Shown here: positions 52,546 through 62,115 of the stretch, piece by piece
Position numbering within the stretch: the stretch's first letter is position 1
How the letters are laid out: every line of letters starts with the position of its first letter
Assembly: GCF_013001025.1 (NCBI RefSeq)
Contig: NZ_CP053021.1
Coordinates: forward strand, 2,249,501 to 2,313,500
Direction: 5' to 3'
DNA: 64,000 bases
DNA from: Sphingobium yanoikuyae
GTDB taxonomy: Bacteria; Pseudomonadota; Alphaproteobacteria; Sphingomonadales; Sphingomonadaceae
Translations under genes and position numbers: made by a program
The notes under the pieces: model-generated
Told to the model about the DNA's origin: nothing
What the model saw: only the letters and a program-made list of their open reading frames with translations
The model's database searches: none

Positions 52546-54546
52546 CACCAGGGATATGAGTTCGGGCGTGGAGACGCCGGCCGAGCGCAGGAAGCCCTGA
52601 TAATAATCACAGCCTTCCCGTGCCAGCAGGTCGAGCTGCTGCTCCGTCTCCACCCCTTCGGCGATGACGTTGAGGCCCAGCGACTTCGCCATATGGATCA
52701 CCCCGCGCACGATGATCCGGTCGCGCGCCGACCCGGCGATATCCTGGGCTAGGCTGGAGTCGATCTTCAGATAATCGAGCGGCAGGCCCTTGAGGTAAGC
52801 CAGGCTCGAATAGCCGGTGCCGAAATCGTCGATCGCCACCGCCAGCCCTTCGGACCGCAGCGCCGTCAGCAGCGCCGCCGCCGCGTCGACATCATGGATC
52901 AGCCCGCTTTCGGTAATCTCCACCGTCAGCCGCGACCGGGGAAAGCCACTGCGATCCACCTGGCCCAGGAAATCAGCCATGAACCCCGGCTGCGAAATAT
53001 CCGCCGCCGTGACGTTGATCGACAGGCGCAGATTGGACAGCGCGCTCGGCCAGGCCGCCGCCTGCCGCAATGCCTCGGCCTGAATATGCGCCGACAGCGG
53101 CAGCATATAGTCGGACCGTTCCGCCGTGCCGAACAATATGCCGGCCCCCAGCGGGCCATAAATCGGGTGGTTCCACCGCGCCAACGCCTCGACCCCGCTG
53201 ATGCGATGGTCATAGACCGGATATTGCGGCTGGAACACGATGCCGATCTCGCCCCGGTGCAGCGCCAGCCGCAGGTCGGTTTCCAGCTGGTCGGCGTCGA
53301 GCTGCCGGCTGCGCTTCTCGGCGGAAAAGATGCGAATGTCCTCGCCCCCGCCCTGCCGCGCATCGGCCAGTGCAGCCCCCGCCCGCCGCAGCAACTGGGT
53401 CGCATCATCCTCCGCCCGCGCCTGCGCGATACCGCATCGCGCAATCAAACGGATCAGATGGTCGCCCGCACTGAACGGCCGGCTGATCGCCTCGATCAAC
53501 TGCCGCGCCAGATAGGTTGCCCGCTCCGCCGCCGCCGGCTCGCCAGTCAGGCCGACCAGAAATTCCGTGCCGGCGATCCGCGCGACCATCGCATGGCCCG
53601 CCACGCTGTCGACAATCTGCTCGATCCGCCGAGCGATCCGCCCGAGCAGCGCATCGCCCACCACCTGGCCATAGGCCGCATTCATGCGATCGAACTGGCT
53701 GATCGACAGCAGCACCACCGTCGTCGGCAGCCCCGATCGGCGATCCAGCCAGTCCAGCGCCGCCTGGCGCGAACGCAGCCCGGTCAGATTGTCGCGGCTC
53801 GCCACATCCTGGTCCTGCGCGTCGGACAGCCACTCCACATCCGCGGCCACCGTGCCATCGACGAAGCGCAGATGATGCACCAGCCGATTGCCCGGCCGAT
53901 CCGGCACGGCATGGGCGAATGCCGCCGGACGGCCCGACTGCATCATTCCCTCCAGCGCGTTCAACACCGCCTTGCGTTCATTGCGCGCCAGTCGGTGGAT
54001 CAGGGTCGATGGCGCCGGCTGCCACGCCTCTATCCCCAGATTGCGGGCTAGGCTCTCGCTCAGCCGCAGTCCTGCGCCGTCGCGGTCCATCTCCCAGTAG
54101 AGCGCGTCGCCGCGGCGGATGCGCTGCGCACGCTGGCTCTGCATCGCGCCACCGCCGAGCCGCTCGACCAGCCGCTGCGCCGATGCCAGCGTCGCCTGCA
54201 ACAAGGGTTGCGTCACCGGTGCCACCAGAAAATGGGTCGCGCCGGCATCGAACAATTGCGGCAGCGTCGCGACCGCCGCCGCATCGACCAGCACGACCAG
54301 CGCGCAGCCGCCAGCGTCAACCGCCGGCACCAGTGGCGCAATCAGTTTGGCCGCCGTCCCACCGCGCATATCGACCAGCGCGATCTGGGCATCGCTGCGC
54401 AGGAAACGTTGCGGCGCATCCGTGGCACGCCGCGCGCCGATCGCGCGCCAGCCCGCCTCCTGCGCGGCGCGGCACAGGGGGTCGCGGTCGCCGGGCGACA
54501 GGATGAAGATGCTGCGCTGCCCGTCCGGGGCGGCCTGCCCGCTCAC
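52534..54546 (-). CDS. EAL-domain c-di-GMP phosphodiesterase with inactive GGDEF domain
   Basis: A 670-residue cytoplasmic protein. GTG start at 54546 with GGGAG upstream (frame is open further). Residues about 10-120 look like a receiver-type (REC-like) domain, then a PAS-like segment. The GGDEF domain (about 260-410) is degenerate: AGTEF replaces GGDEF and SISQFD replaces the metal-binding DID, so it should not make c-di-GMP. The EAL domain (about 430-665) is intact: GVEALARW, VEITESGL, DDFGTGYSSLAYL, KIDSSLAQDI and AEGVETEQQ. Predicted phosphodiesterase lowering c-di-GMP, perhaps read by the PilZ protein at 40275. Confidence 0.88.
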   Translation of the reverse strand: MSGQAAPDGQRSIFILSPGDRDPLCRAAQEAGWRAIGARRATDAPQRFLRSDAQIALVDMRGGTAAKLIAPLVPAVDAGGCALVVLVDAAAVATLPQLFDAGATHFLVAPVTQPLLQATLASAQRLVERLGGGAMQSQRAQRIRRGDALYWEMDRDGAGLRLSESLARNLGIEAWQPAPSTLIHRLARNERKAVLNALEGMMQSGRPAAFAHAVPDRPGNRLVHHLRFVDGTVAADVEWLSDAQDQDVASRDNLTGLRSRQAALDWLDRRSGLPTTVVLLSISQFDRMNAAYGQVVGDALLGRIARRIEQIVDSVAGHAMVARIAGTEFLVGLTGEPAAAERATYLARQLIEAISRPFSAGDHLIRLIARCGIAQARAEDDATQLLRRAGAALADARQGGGEDIRIFSAEKRSRQLDADQLETDLRLALHRGEIGIVFQPQYPVYDHRISGVEALARWNHPIYGPLGAGILFGTAERSDYMLPLSAHIQAEALRQAAAWPSALSNLRLSINVTAADISQPGFMADFLGQVDRSGFPRSRLTVEITESGLIHDVDAAAALLTALRSEGLAVAIDDFGTGYSSLAYLKGLPLDYLKIDSSLAQDIAGSARDRIIVRGVIHMAKSLGLNVIAEGVETEQQLDLLAREGCDYYQGFLRSAGVSTPELISLVLQG

Positions 54547-54667
54547 TCTTTTCTCGACTCCCTGACAAGGCACATGTCGCTCTTGTAACAGCAACCGGTT
54601 ACCGACCTCTTCATCGTCCCGCAACCGGCCAGCTTGCGCCCGCCATGCCCATGGCCTAGCTAGGGGC

Positions 54668-55681
54668 ATGGCCATGGTCGATCCTGCCGCAACTTCCATG
54701 ACCGACGGCCTTGGCCGCCGGATCGATTATCTGCGGATTTCCGTTACGGATCGATGCGACCTGCGCTGCCGCTACTGCATGGCGGAACGGATGCAGTTCC
54801 TGCCGAAAAATCAGGTTCTGACGCTGGAGGAAATCGCGCTTCTCGCCGATCTCTTCATTGCGCGCGGCGTGCGCCGTATCCGTCTGACTGGCGGCGAACC
54901 GCTGGTGCGCCGCGACATCATCGACCTGATCCGTCGAATCGGTCGTCATCTGGATGCCGGCCTTCAGGAACTGACGCTGACCACCAACGGCACGCGCCTG
55001 GCCGATCATGCAGAGGCGCTGCACGACGCCGGCGTCCGCCGTATCAATGTCAGCCTCGACAGCCTGCAGGCCGATCGCTTCGCCCATATCACCCGTGGCG
55101 GCGACCTGTCAGCCGTGCGGCGCGGACTGGATGCCGCGCGCGCGGCTGGGCTCGCGGTCAAGATCAACATGGTCGCGCTCAAGGATATCAATGCCGACGA
55201 GATCCTGCCGATGCTCCGCTGGTGCGACAGCCAGAGCTTCGACCTGACCCTGATCGAGACCATGCCGCTGGGCGAAACGGGCGAGGATCGCACCGACCAT
55301 TATCTGCCGCTGTCGCATGTCGCGCAGGAGATTGACGCCCATCATGTCCTCACCCCGATCGCGGCGCGCACGGGTGGCCCGGCGCGCTATCATGATGTCG
55401 AGGGGCTGGGTGTTCGGCTTGGCCTCATCACCCCGCTCACCCGCAATTTCTGCGCCGACTGCAATCGCATGCGCATGACCTGCGAGGGCAAGATCTACAT
55501 GTGCCTGGGCCATGACGACCATGTCGATTTCAAGGCCGCCCTGCGCAGCGGCGGCCTCGCCGCGGTCGAGCCGCTGGTCGATCGCGCACTGCGGCGCAAG
55601 CCCGCCGCCCATGATTTCCGGATCGGCGCCGGCGCTCCGACCGCGGCGGTCCAGCGACATATGAGTGTCACCGGCGGATGA
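54668..55681 (+). CDS. moaA: GTP 3',8-cyclase
   Basis: A 337-residue radical SAM enzyme for the first step of molybdenum cofactor synthesis. The N-terminal [4Fe-4S] motif is CDLRCRYC (RISVTDRCDLRCRYCMAE); RLTGGEPLVRRD binds SAM; the C-terminal second cluster is CADCNRMRMTCEGKIYMC. The protein ends in the essential Gly-Gly. ATG at 54668; a second ATG 10 codons later is possible. nadK overlaps its stop. moaC-moeA are 31 kb away. Confidence 0.95.
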   Translation: MAMVDPAATSMTDGLGRRIDYLRISVTDRCDLRCRYCMAERMQFLPKNQVLTLEEIALLADLFIARGVRRIRLTGGEPLVRRDIIDLIRRIGRHLDAGLQELTLTTNGTRLADHAEALHDAGVRRINVSLDSLQADRFAHITRGGDLSAVRRGLDAARAAGLAVKINMVALKDINADEILPMLRWCDSQSFDLTLIETMPLGETGEDRTDHYLPLSHVAQEIDAHHVLTPIAARTGGPARYHDVEGLGVRLGLITPLTRNFCADCNRMRMTCEGKIYMCLGHDDHVDFKAALRSGGLAAVEPLVDRALRRKPAAHDFRIGAGAPTAAVQRHMSVTGG

Positions 55682-56454
55682 ACAGTGAACCCCGGCGCGC
55701 CCTCGTCGCGTCCCCGACCCAGGCTGCACGGGCAGCGGAAGAGCGGTTGCGCGCCGCCTATGATTTCGTGCCGCTGGAACAGGCGGACACGGTAATCGCG
55801 CTGGGCGGCGACGGCTTCATGCTGCAGACGCTGCACGCCATGCTGGAATCCCGCCGTATATTGCCGGTCTTCGGCATGAATCTCGGCACGGTCGGCTTCC
55901 TGATGAACGAATGGCGGCTGGAACGGCTGGAACAGCGGCTGGAGAAGGCCAAGAGCTTCAAGGTCAATCCGCTGCGCATGGTGGTCGACACCGTCGATGG
56001 CGAGCGTTTCTCCATCCCGGCGATCAACGAAGTCTCGCTGCTCCGCGAAACCCGCCAGACCGCCAAGCTCGAAGTGCAGGTCAATGATCGCCCTGTCCTG
56101 CCGGAGCTGGTATGCGACGGCGTGCTGGTGGCCACCCCCGCCGGGTCCACCGCCTATAATCTGTCCGCCCATGGCCCGATCCTGCCACTGGGGTCCGCCC
56201 TGGTCGCCCTGACCCCGATCAGCCCGTTCCGGCCGCGCCGCTGGCGCGGCGCGATCCTGCCCGAGAATACCGCGATTCGCTTCACCGTGCTCGATCCGGT
56301 CAAGCGCCCGGTCAGCGCCGTCGCCGACCAGCGCGAAGTTCGCGACGTCGCCCAGGTGGAGGTCAAGATCGACCGCGCCACTCCGCTGACTTTGTTGTTC
56401 GACCCCGAACATACGCTGGACGACCGGATCGCGGCCGAACAATTCATCGCGTAA
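55678..56454 (+). CDS. nadK: NAD kinase
   Basis: A 258-residue kinase making NADP. The catalytic GGDG motif is in ALGGDGFMLQTLH, NLGTVGFLMNEW follows, and TPAGSTAYNLSAHGPIL is the substrate-binding segment. Overlaps moaA by ATGA and is followed by tRNA-Asn 76 bases later. Confidence 0.93.
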   Translation: MNSEPRRALVASPTQAARAAEERLRAAYDFVPLEQADTVIALGGDGFMLQTLHAMLESRRILPVFGMNLGTVGFLMNEWRLERLEQRLEKAKSFKVNPLRMVVDTVDGERFSIPAINEVSLLRETRQTAKLEVQVNDRPVLPELVCDGVLVATPAGSTAYNLSAHGPILPLGSALVALTPISPFRPRRWRGAILPENTAIRFTVLDPVKRPVSAVADQREVRDVAQVEVKIDRATPLTLLFDPEHTLDDRIAAEQFIA

Positions 56455-56530
56455 TTTTCTGCAATTTCACGCTTGCCATTTGGGACAAGCCGCTGCATAT
56501 GCGCGGCCTGCCCGGCGCAAGCGGGGCTGC

Positions 56531-56605
56531 TCCCCGATAGCTCAGCGGTAGAGCATTCGACTGTTAATCGAATGGCCGTAGGTTCGAATCCTACTCGGGG
56601 AGCCA
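56531..56605 (+). tRNA. tRNA-Asn (anticodon GTT)
   Basis: Acceptor stem TCCCCGA/TCGGGGA, D arm TAGCTCAGCGGTAGAGC, anticodon loop CTGTTAA with GTT, T arm GTAGGTTCGAATCCTAC, and encoded CCA end. The CCA and the T-arm/acceptor end overlap the recombinase gene on the other strand, marking the integration site. Confidence 0.95.
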
Positions 56606-58159
56606 ACTTGAAACGCCCGAGCCACCCGACCCGGTCGGGGGCTCGGTGGGCGGATTTCCTGATCCAATTTCTTCAAGCATATCAAACGGTTCACGGAAGG
56701 TGACGTGCAGTTGGCCGTTCGCCCATGTACTGTTCAAAACCAACAGATTTAATGCCGAATTTTTGCTGCTTGGGGACTGTAAACTGAAGGTTGCGTGCGC
56801 CTTCCGACCGAGGTTGAGCAACGCGATCCCGTCTTCGACATATGCATCTTCGGCATTATGCAGCACGTCGATCCGGCGCTGGCACCCTGCCCGTTCCTCA
56901 CGCCACGTTGCAGACATTCGGTCGTGCATGTCAGCCGTGATCCGGCCATCAAGATGATCGATGTAGAGCTTGTCGAGACGTTCCTGCAATCGGTCCGCTT
57001 CGAGACGCAAACGGGCGATTGTCTCAACCCGCTCCCGACTCTTGTCGGAATGCGATTCGCGAATCGCGCGTTCGATCAGTGAGAAAATCTCGTCATCCAA
57101 GCGCAACCGAGCAAGTTGCTCCGAGAAGGCTAATGCCAGGGCCTCTTCACGAACATATTTTTCAGGACACTTCTGCCTGAAGCCCGAGCAATGGTAATAG
57201 ATGTACCGTCCACGTTGCATCTGCGCAACGACGGCGCATCCGCAGTGCCCACAGGTGATGAGGCCGGTGAATGCGAAACGCAAAGCCTCGGCTCGGACAT
57301 TGCTCGCGCTACGCCCGTCGAGAACCTCCTGCACATTCTCCCAGGTCTCACGAGTCACCAAGGGATCGTGAGTGCCTTGGTACAAGCGGCCGGACCACTC
57401 GAAGGCGCCGGCATAAAGCCGGTTTCGGAGCATGTAGTGGATTGTGCTGTTCCCGACCGGCCGCTGGCTCCGACGATATCTGAGCCCCGCGTCTCTGGCT
57501 TTCTGGGTGACCTCCTTCAGAGCATAATCACCGGTTTCAAACCATTCGAAAACGCGCTGTACGATGGGGCCAAGCTCGGGGTCGGGGACGATGATTTTCT
57601 TCCCATGTGGACCGACGACATTGAGGTAGCCGAGTGGAGCCTGCGAAGGCCAGATGCCCTGCTTCGCCTTCTCTAGCATGCCCTTACGAGCCTCCTCCGA
57701 CAGGTTATCGACATAGTTCTTGGCCATGAGGACTTTGATCCCATGCATGAACTTTTCGGATGACCGCGAGTCGCGGGAGAGGACCGTTCCTTCTTTGACG
57801 AGATGCAATTCGATGTCGAACCCGTCGAGGGTCACCCAATCCTTGATGTTCCGATAGAGCCGATCCGTCTTTTCCACCAGCAGGTTGCGCACCCCGGGAT
57901 GGCTCCGAAGGTATTTGAGCATCGCCTCGAATTGCGTTCGGCCGGTCTTTTTGGCTGTCTCCACATCGACATACTGGCCGGCGATGACGAACCCCATGCG
58001 CTCGGCATACTCCCGGACCAGAGCAACCTGGGCGTCGATCGAGAAGCCTTCCTTCTCCTGCTCCGCCGTGGAGACGCGAGCATAGAGGACAGCTTTTTCA
58101 CCTCCGACGGGGCGACCCCGGGCAGGCGATTGCACTTTGGGTTTACGGGGACGAGCCAT
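56591..58159 (-). CDS. large serine recombinase (integrase)
   Basis: A 522-residue recombinase that would integrate and excise the element. The start ATG 58159 (MARPRKPKV) follows AGGAA; upstream codons to 58195 are open but unlikely. The catalytic domain has YARVSTAEQEKEGFSIDAQ (nucleophile Ser in ARVS) and EKTDRLYRNIKD. The recombinase domain includes APLGYLNVVGPHGK and a zinc ribbon CGHCGCAVVAQ...CSGFRQKC, and a coiled-coil region follows. The last residues (SWLPE) and the stop are encoded inside the tRNA-Asn gene, so integration supplies the C-terminal end. Confidence 0.92.
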   Translation of the reverse strand: MARPRKPKVQSPARGRPVGGEKAVLYARVSTAEQEKEGFSIDAQVALVREYAERMGFVIAGQYVDVETAKKTGRTQFEAMLKYLRSHPGVRNLLVEKTDRLYRNIKDWVTLDGFDIELHLVKEGTVLSRDSRSSEKFMHGIKVLMAKNYVDNLSEEARKGMLEKAKQGIWPSQAPLGYLNVVGPHGKKIIVPDPELGPIVQRVFEWFETGDYALKEVTQKARDAGLRYRRSQRPVGNSTIHYMLRNRLYAGAFEWSGRLYQGTHDPLVTRETWENVQEVLDGRSASNVRAEALRFAFTGLITCGHCGCAVVAQMQRGRYIYYHCSGFRQKCPEKYVREEALALAFSEQLARLRLDDEIFSLIERAIRESHSDKSRERVETIARLRLEADRLQERLDKLYIDHLDGRITADMHDRMSATWREERAGCQRRIDVLHNAEDAYVEDGIALLNLGRKAHATFSLQSPSSKNSALNLLVLNSTWANGQLHVTFREPFDMLEEIGSGNPPTEPPTGSGGSGVSSWLPE

Positions 58160-58230
58160 GTCAAATTCCTGAATCCTACTAAGAGCACCTCCCACTCCTC
58201 TCTCCCCTCCAACTTGCCGCAGGCGGCAGG

Positions 58231-58623
58231 TTATGTAGGGGGCCCTCGGCGTGACGGCTTCCGTTTTATAGGATCGGATTTTTTTGGTCGACCACGGGGT
58301 CTCGCAGGCTGTTTCTTTTCTTCCTCTTGCGCCGTTGGGTCAGCGGCGGATACCTCCCATTGGACCAGCATCCAGACATAATCCGCAAGGTTGCCGAGCA
58401 TGTTCCTTGCTTCGTTCTCGGAGACAGGCCTCTGCAATCTGCGCGTGAAAATTTCCTGAGCGTCCAAAACGAGCTGCCGGGACAAGGCGCTTCGTCTGAT
58501 CGTCCAACGATCGTCCTGTCCGGATCGCTGTTCCGCGTGAGCAGGCAGTGTGTGTTCCCGGGCGTCGTCTACGGCAGGTTTCACCTCTCCATAGGCCGTG
58601 GTGTCGAGCCTCAGCCTTCTCAT
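58231..58623 (-). CDS. small protein of the conjugative region, unknown
   Basis: A 130-residue soluble protein, start ATG 58623 overlapping the transglycosylase stop by four bases (ATGA). The centre is helical (RQLVLDAQEIFTRRLQRPVSENEARNMLGNLADYVWML) and the tail is strongly basic (RPRGRPKKSDPIKRKPSRRG), suggesting DNA binding. No family recognised. Its position in the transfer operon suggests a role in conjugation or its control. Confidence 0.6.
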   Translation of the reverse strand: MRRLRLDTTAYGEVKPAVDDAREHTLPAHAEQRSGQDDRWTIRRSALSRQLVLDAQEIFTRRLQRPVSENEARNMLGNLADYVWMLVQWEVSAADPTAQEEEKKQPARPRGRPKKSDPIKRKPSRRGPPT

Positions 58624-59153
58624 CGCTGTGCCGCCGTGGAAGCGGCCGAGAACACACGAGCGCCGAAGCGGCGTTCGAGGTGGCGCGAAACGGAAAGGAC
58701 ATACCGTCGTTGGCGCCATGCCGTTGGACTGTGATATACCCCGACAGCCTTCCAATAATCGCCTGTGACGCTGAGCCCGGAAAGGAAGATCCAGCGAGCG
58801 GCCTGGACGTTAAAACATGGGTCATTGACCAACCAGAAGCGGATATCGCTAGAAGGTCTGCCTATGAGAGCCGCAAGCTTGGGAACCCAGGAGCTATTGA
58901 TCTGAAGAGGCCCCAGGTCATGGCTGCCGTTCGTGTTCCGCACCTCTGCGCCGATCCACCCCGCCTCCTGATCTCGCAATCCCCATAGGGTTCGCTCGAG
59001 CCACATTCGACCGGCCGCTGCATCCCGAATACATTGGCCCAGCTGCGCCTCATACGCGGGCACTTGGGAGGAAGCAGCTTGGGCGGAGGCTACCGTGGCC
59101 ACGAACGGCAGTGGGAACGCCATAAGGACAAGCACCGTCCGATTAACGATCAT
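58620..59153 (-). CDS. VirB1-like lytic transglycosylase
   Basis: A 177-residue exported enzyme that opens the peptidoglycan for the transfer apparatus. Signal peptide MIVNRTVLVLMAFPLPFVATVASAQA. The catalytic Glu is probably in DQEAGWIG, with NTNGSHDLGPLQINSSW as the SLT signature, then a Cys pair typical of exported domains (CIRD, CFN). ATG at 59153 has GGAGTTGGCC upstream and overlaps the relaxase stop by 11 bases, so the unit is translationally coupled. Confidence 0.82.
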   Translation of the reverse strand: MIVNRTVLVLMAFPLPFVATVASAQAASSQVPAYEAQLGQCIRDAAAGRMWLERTLWGLRDQEAGWIGAEVRNTNGSHDLGPLQINSSWVPKLAALIGRPSSDIRFWLVNDPCFNVQAARWIFLSGLSVTGDYWKAVGVYHSPTAWRQRRYVLSVSRHLERRFGARVFSAASTAAQR

Positions 59154-62115
59154 GGCCAACTCCATGATCAGGGGCGGAAGTATGCTGCGATTCAGCTGCG
59201 GATTGCGGGGTTGGCGTTCCCGAACGCTCACCTGTCGCATCCCCACGCTGGGAACTTCGATCGAGCAGTGAGATGATCCATCGATCCAGAAAGCTGGCGG
59301 TCGACTGCGCGCGATGTGCAATGCGTTCGGCCAACCCGTTGGGAGGAGACGGAGCGGCAGGATCACGCTGAGCCGCTAGGCCTTCTTTCCTTGCTTCTCG
59401 CTCCGAGTGCTGCTCCTCGCGCAAACGGTCCCAGCGCTCACCGTGACGGTCTTGTCTGCCCTTGATGCTATCGCGCTCGACTCGTCCCAGCCCCTGTAGC
59501 GAGGACGTTTTCTCGCCGGACCGCAGCTTCAGCTTCTCGACGAGTCGTTCCCGATTCTCCGTCCAGAGACTTGCTCCGAATCGCGCGCGGGTGATCGCGG
59601 TGTAATAGTTCTGGCCCGTGACCAGCGGGGAGTTGACCGGTGCCAGGACATAGACCCGATCATAGGTCTTGGACTGGGCTGAGTAGACGGTCTCGCCGTA
59701 GCCGTGATCCCAATTTTTGTACCGGGAGAGATCGACTTCCTGGCTTCGCCCGTCCCGGTCCCAGCGTATCTTAGCAACGGCACCGTCAAGACGCTCCACG
59801 GTGCCCCGCTCGGCATTCTTGAGTTCCAGAACCTTGTTGACCAGGCGCCACTGGATGCGATCGCCAGCGGCAAGGTCCCGCTTCTCCTCCTGGAACACAT
59901 TGATCTGGGATGCCCGACCGAGGCGGGGATCCCATTCGATCGTCCGACCATGCTCGTCGACCAGATTGACCGTCTGACGGCCGCGAGCATCTCGCCCTAC
60001 CCCGACCACCCTGTACTCGGCTTCGCGTGCGATCCCCAATCCGACATTGTCGCGCGAAAACGTCACGACCTGGCCGCGGGTATAGAAGCGCGCGAAATGC
60101 TTCTCCTGGTCTGTCATGCCCGACGGCGACAGTATCGACAGTCGGGCGTCCTCGGCCGCGATCGCGCCCTCCGTCTTGAGGGACTCGCGGATCTTCGTGT
60201 TGACGATGAGACGGCTGGCATTGTCGAGAACGAGGATGTTGGTCTTGTCGCGCTGGTCGGGCGTCAGCCGCACCCAATCAGCCACGAGCATGACAGCCAG
60301 CTTCTCCCCGCCCTCGCCCGTCATGACGTTGTCCAAGGCGCCGAGCGAACCATCATAATTCTGAAGACGGGCAAGCCGGACGGCCTTAGTGATGCCGTCG
60401 GCTTCCTGCCGAATCGGATCCTTGAGTTCCGCCTTGGGCATGCCCAGCCGCATCATCAACCAGAAGGGCTTGCCCTGCTCAATCGCACCCGTCTGGCGGG
60501 TATCGCCTAGCAGGATCAGGCGGGCTCCAGTGGCACGGCTGATTTCGAGCAGTCGGATCGCCTGACGGTTGCCAAGTTGGCCGGCCTCGTCAACCACCAG
60601 GACATGGCTATCATCGAGTTTGGCTCCGCCCGTGGCAAGCAGGCTCGCCACGGTACGCGATTCGATACTGGCCTTTTGCCCCAGTTCAGCGGCAGCGGAC
60701 GAGGTGGGAGCGAGGGCGATCAGCGTCGCCCCCTCGCCCACAGCTTCACGCAAGGCGCCAATAATCGTCGACTTACCCGCGCCGGCAACGCCATGCACCG
60801 CGACCACCCTATGATCGGAGGTGCCGATATGGAGGAGCGCAGTTCTTTGCTCAGATTTCAGATCGCGAGCGATCCCGGCATCGCGCAAAGCCTCAACTGA
60901 CGCCAACGGCCGGGCGTCGTTGAGCGCGAGCGCCAATTGATCGGACAGCGCGATTTCAAGGCGCGCCGTCTTGCGTGTCGTGCGACCACGGGTATGGATC
61001 TCGTCACCGGTGCGATGGCGAGTTTCGAAGAGCTTGGCCCGTTCCTGATGCTCCTCGACAACGGGCCGCACATCGGAGAGGCGAACCTCGCCGACATGCG
61101 AGGCCAGAGCCGTCTGCAACAGCCGCCCGAGGTTGTTGACTGCCTCTTTGCCTTCCGATTGGCGGATACCGAACAGCATTGCCCGCGCTGCGGTCGAAGC
61201 GTCGACCTCGATTGGCCGCTCACCGATTTTCTCGGCGTCGGCACGCGTGTCCTTCACCGCTTCGGCATGTTGACCGAGCCGCCCGTCCCACCGTTCGTGA
61301 AGCTCCTCCAGCGAGACTTTCTGCTTCGGTCCACGCGTTGCATAGAACGCCTTCTGCCGCTCCGCCTGCCCGTGGAGGCCATGCTCCTTGGCATGTGCCT
61401 CAATCTGTTCGGCCCGTTGCGACATGTCAGTGATCAGGCCCTTGGGGACGCCCCTGATCTCGAAGAGGCCCTGACGTGGGTCAAACTCGACATCGTAGCC
61501 GCGCTCGCGGAGGAGATGTGCCAGTTCGTTCCGATAGACCTGCCCAGCCGTCATCTGCTCGGCGAACATCGCGCGCGTTTCGAGGCTGACCTTCTTCGCG
61601 CCATCCTGTTCGTCGGTAATGTTCATGACGACGACATGGGTGTGGAGATGGGGGTCGAGTTCCCTGGAGGCATGCTCGGTGAAGCGCGCCCAGATAAGCC
61701 GCCCGGTCGTCTTCTCGGTTACTTCCCCGTCGACACGGTGGCGCATGAGCGCATGCTCTTCGAGATACGAGAGCGCCACCGTGACGGCTTGCTCATGCGC
61801 CTCGATGACCCGCTCATCGCCCGCCACCAGCGCCATGATCGAGACCGATTTGGGAGCATTGACGGCGAAGTCCCATCCCGGATGATGCTGGATCTGCCCA
61901 TCCTTCCGGCGACGACCCAGTTGCTGATCACCGACCTTGCCCGCGAGCAGTTCCTTGAAGACGGAGGGGTCGACATTGCCTTCCAAGCCGAGCTCGGCGG
62001 CGATCTTGCCACCCCATTCGGAATGCTCTTCGGAGCCTTTGGTGTAGTAATCGCCAACCGTGTAATAGCGGGCGATGTTGGCGGGTTTGCCCTTAAGGCG
62101 GATCGGATTGATCAT
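59143..62115 (-). CDS. traI: MobF relaxase with helicase domain (TraI/TrwC type)
   Basis: A 990-residue conjugative relaxase that nicks oriT, stays bound to DNA and unwinds it. Residues 1-300 hold the relaxase: the Tyr pairs YY at 17-18 and 23-24 in ARYYTVGDYYTKG, and the three-His metal motif PHLHTHVVV. A RecD-like helicase follows, with Walker A GVAGAGKSTI, VVDEAGQL and LLGDTRQTGAI, and PVNSPLVTGQNYYTAITRAR near the end. ATG 62115 overlaps the traD stop by four bases. oriT was not found. Confidence 0.9.
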   Translation of the reverse strand: MINPIRLKGKPANIARYYTVGDYYTKGSEEHSEWGGKIAAELGLEGNVDPSVFKELLAGKVGDQQLGRRRKDGQIQHHPGWDFAVNAPKSVSIMALVAGDERVIEAHEQAVTVALSYLEEHALMRHRVDGEVTEKTTGRLIWARFTEHASRELDPHLHTHVVVMNITDEQDGAKKVSLETRAMFAEQMTAGQVYRNELAHLLRERGYDVEFDPRQGLFEIRGVPKGLITDMSQRAEQIEAHAKEHGLHGQAERQKAFYATRGPKQKVSLEELHERWDGRLGQHAEAVKDTRADAEKIGERPIEVDASTAARAMLFGIRQSEGKEAVNNLGRLLQTALASHVGEVRLSDVRPVVEEHQERAKLFETRHRTGDEIHTRGRTTRKTARLEIALSDQLALALNDARPLASVEALRDAGIARDLKSEQRTALLHIGTSDHRVVAVHGVAGAGKSTIIGALREAVGEGATLIALAPTSSAAAELGQKASIESRTVASLLATGGAKLDDSHVLVVDEAGQLGNRQAIRLLEISRATGARLILLGDTRQTGAIEQGKPFWLMMRLGMPKAELKDPIRQEADGITKAVRLARLQNYDGSLGALDNVMTGEGGEKLAVMLVADWVRLTPDQRDKTNILVLDNASRLIVNTKIRESLKTEGAIAAEDARLSILSPSGMTDQEKHFARFYTRGQVVTFSRDNVGLGIAREAEYRVVGVGRDARGRQTVNLVDEHGRTIEWDPRLGRASQINVFQEEKRDLAAGDRIQWRLVNKVLELKNAERGTVERLDGAVAKIRWDRDGRSQEVDLSRYKNWDHGYGETVYSAQSKTYDRVYVLAPVNSPLVTGQNYYTAITRARFGASLWTENRERLVEKLKLRSGEKTSSLQGLGRVERDSIKGRQDRHGERWDRLREEQHSEREARKEGLAAQRDPAAPSPPNGLAERIAHRAQSTASFLDRWIISLLDRSSQRGDATGERSGTPTPQSAAESQHTSAPDHGVGHDR

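Noticed and set aside
58213..58230. Hairpin after the 130-residue gene as terminator or oriT
   Set aside because: The stem is short, no T-run follows and no nick-site sequence is recognisable.
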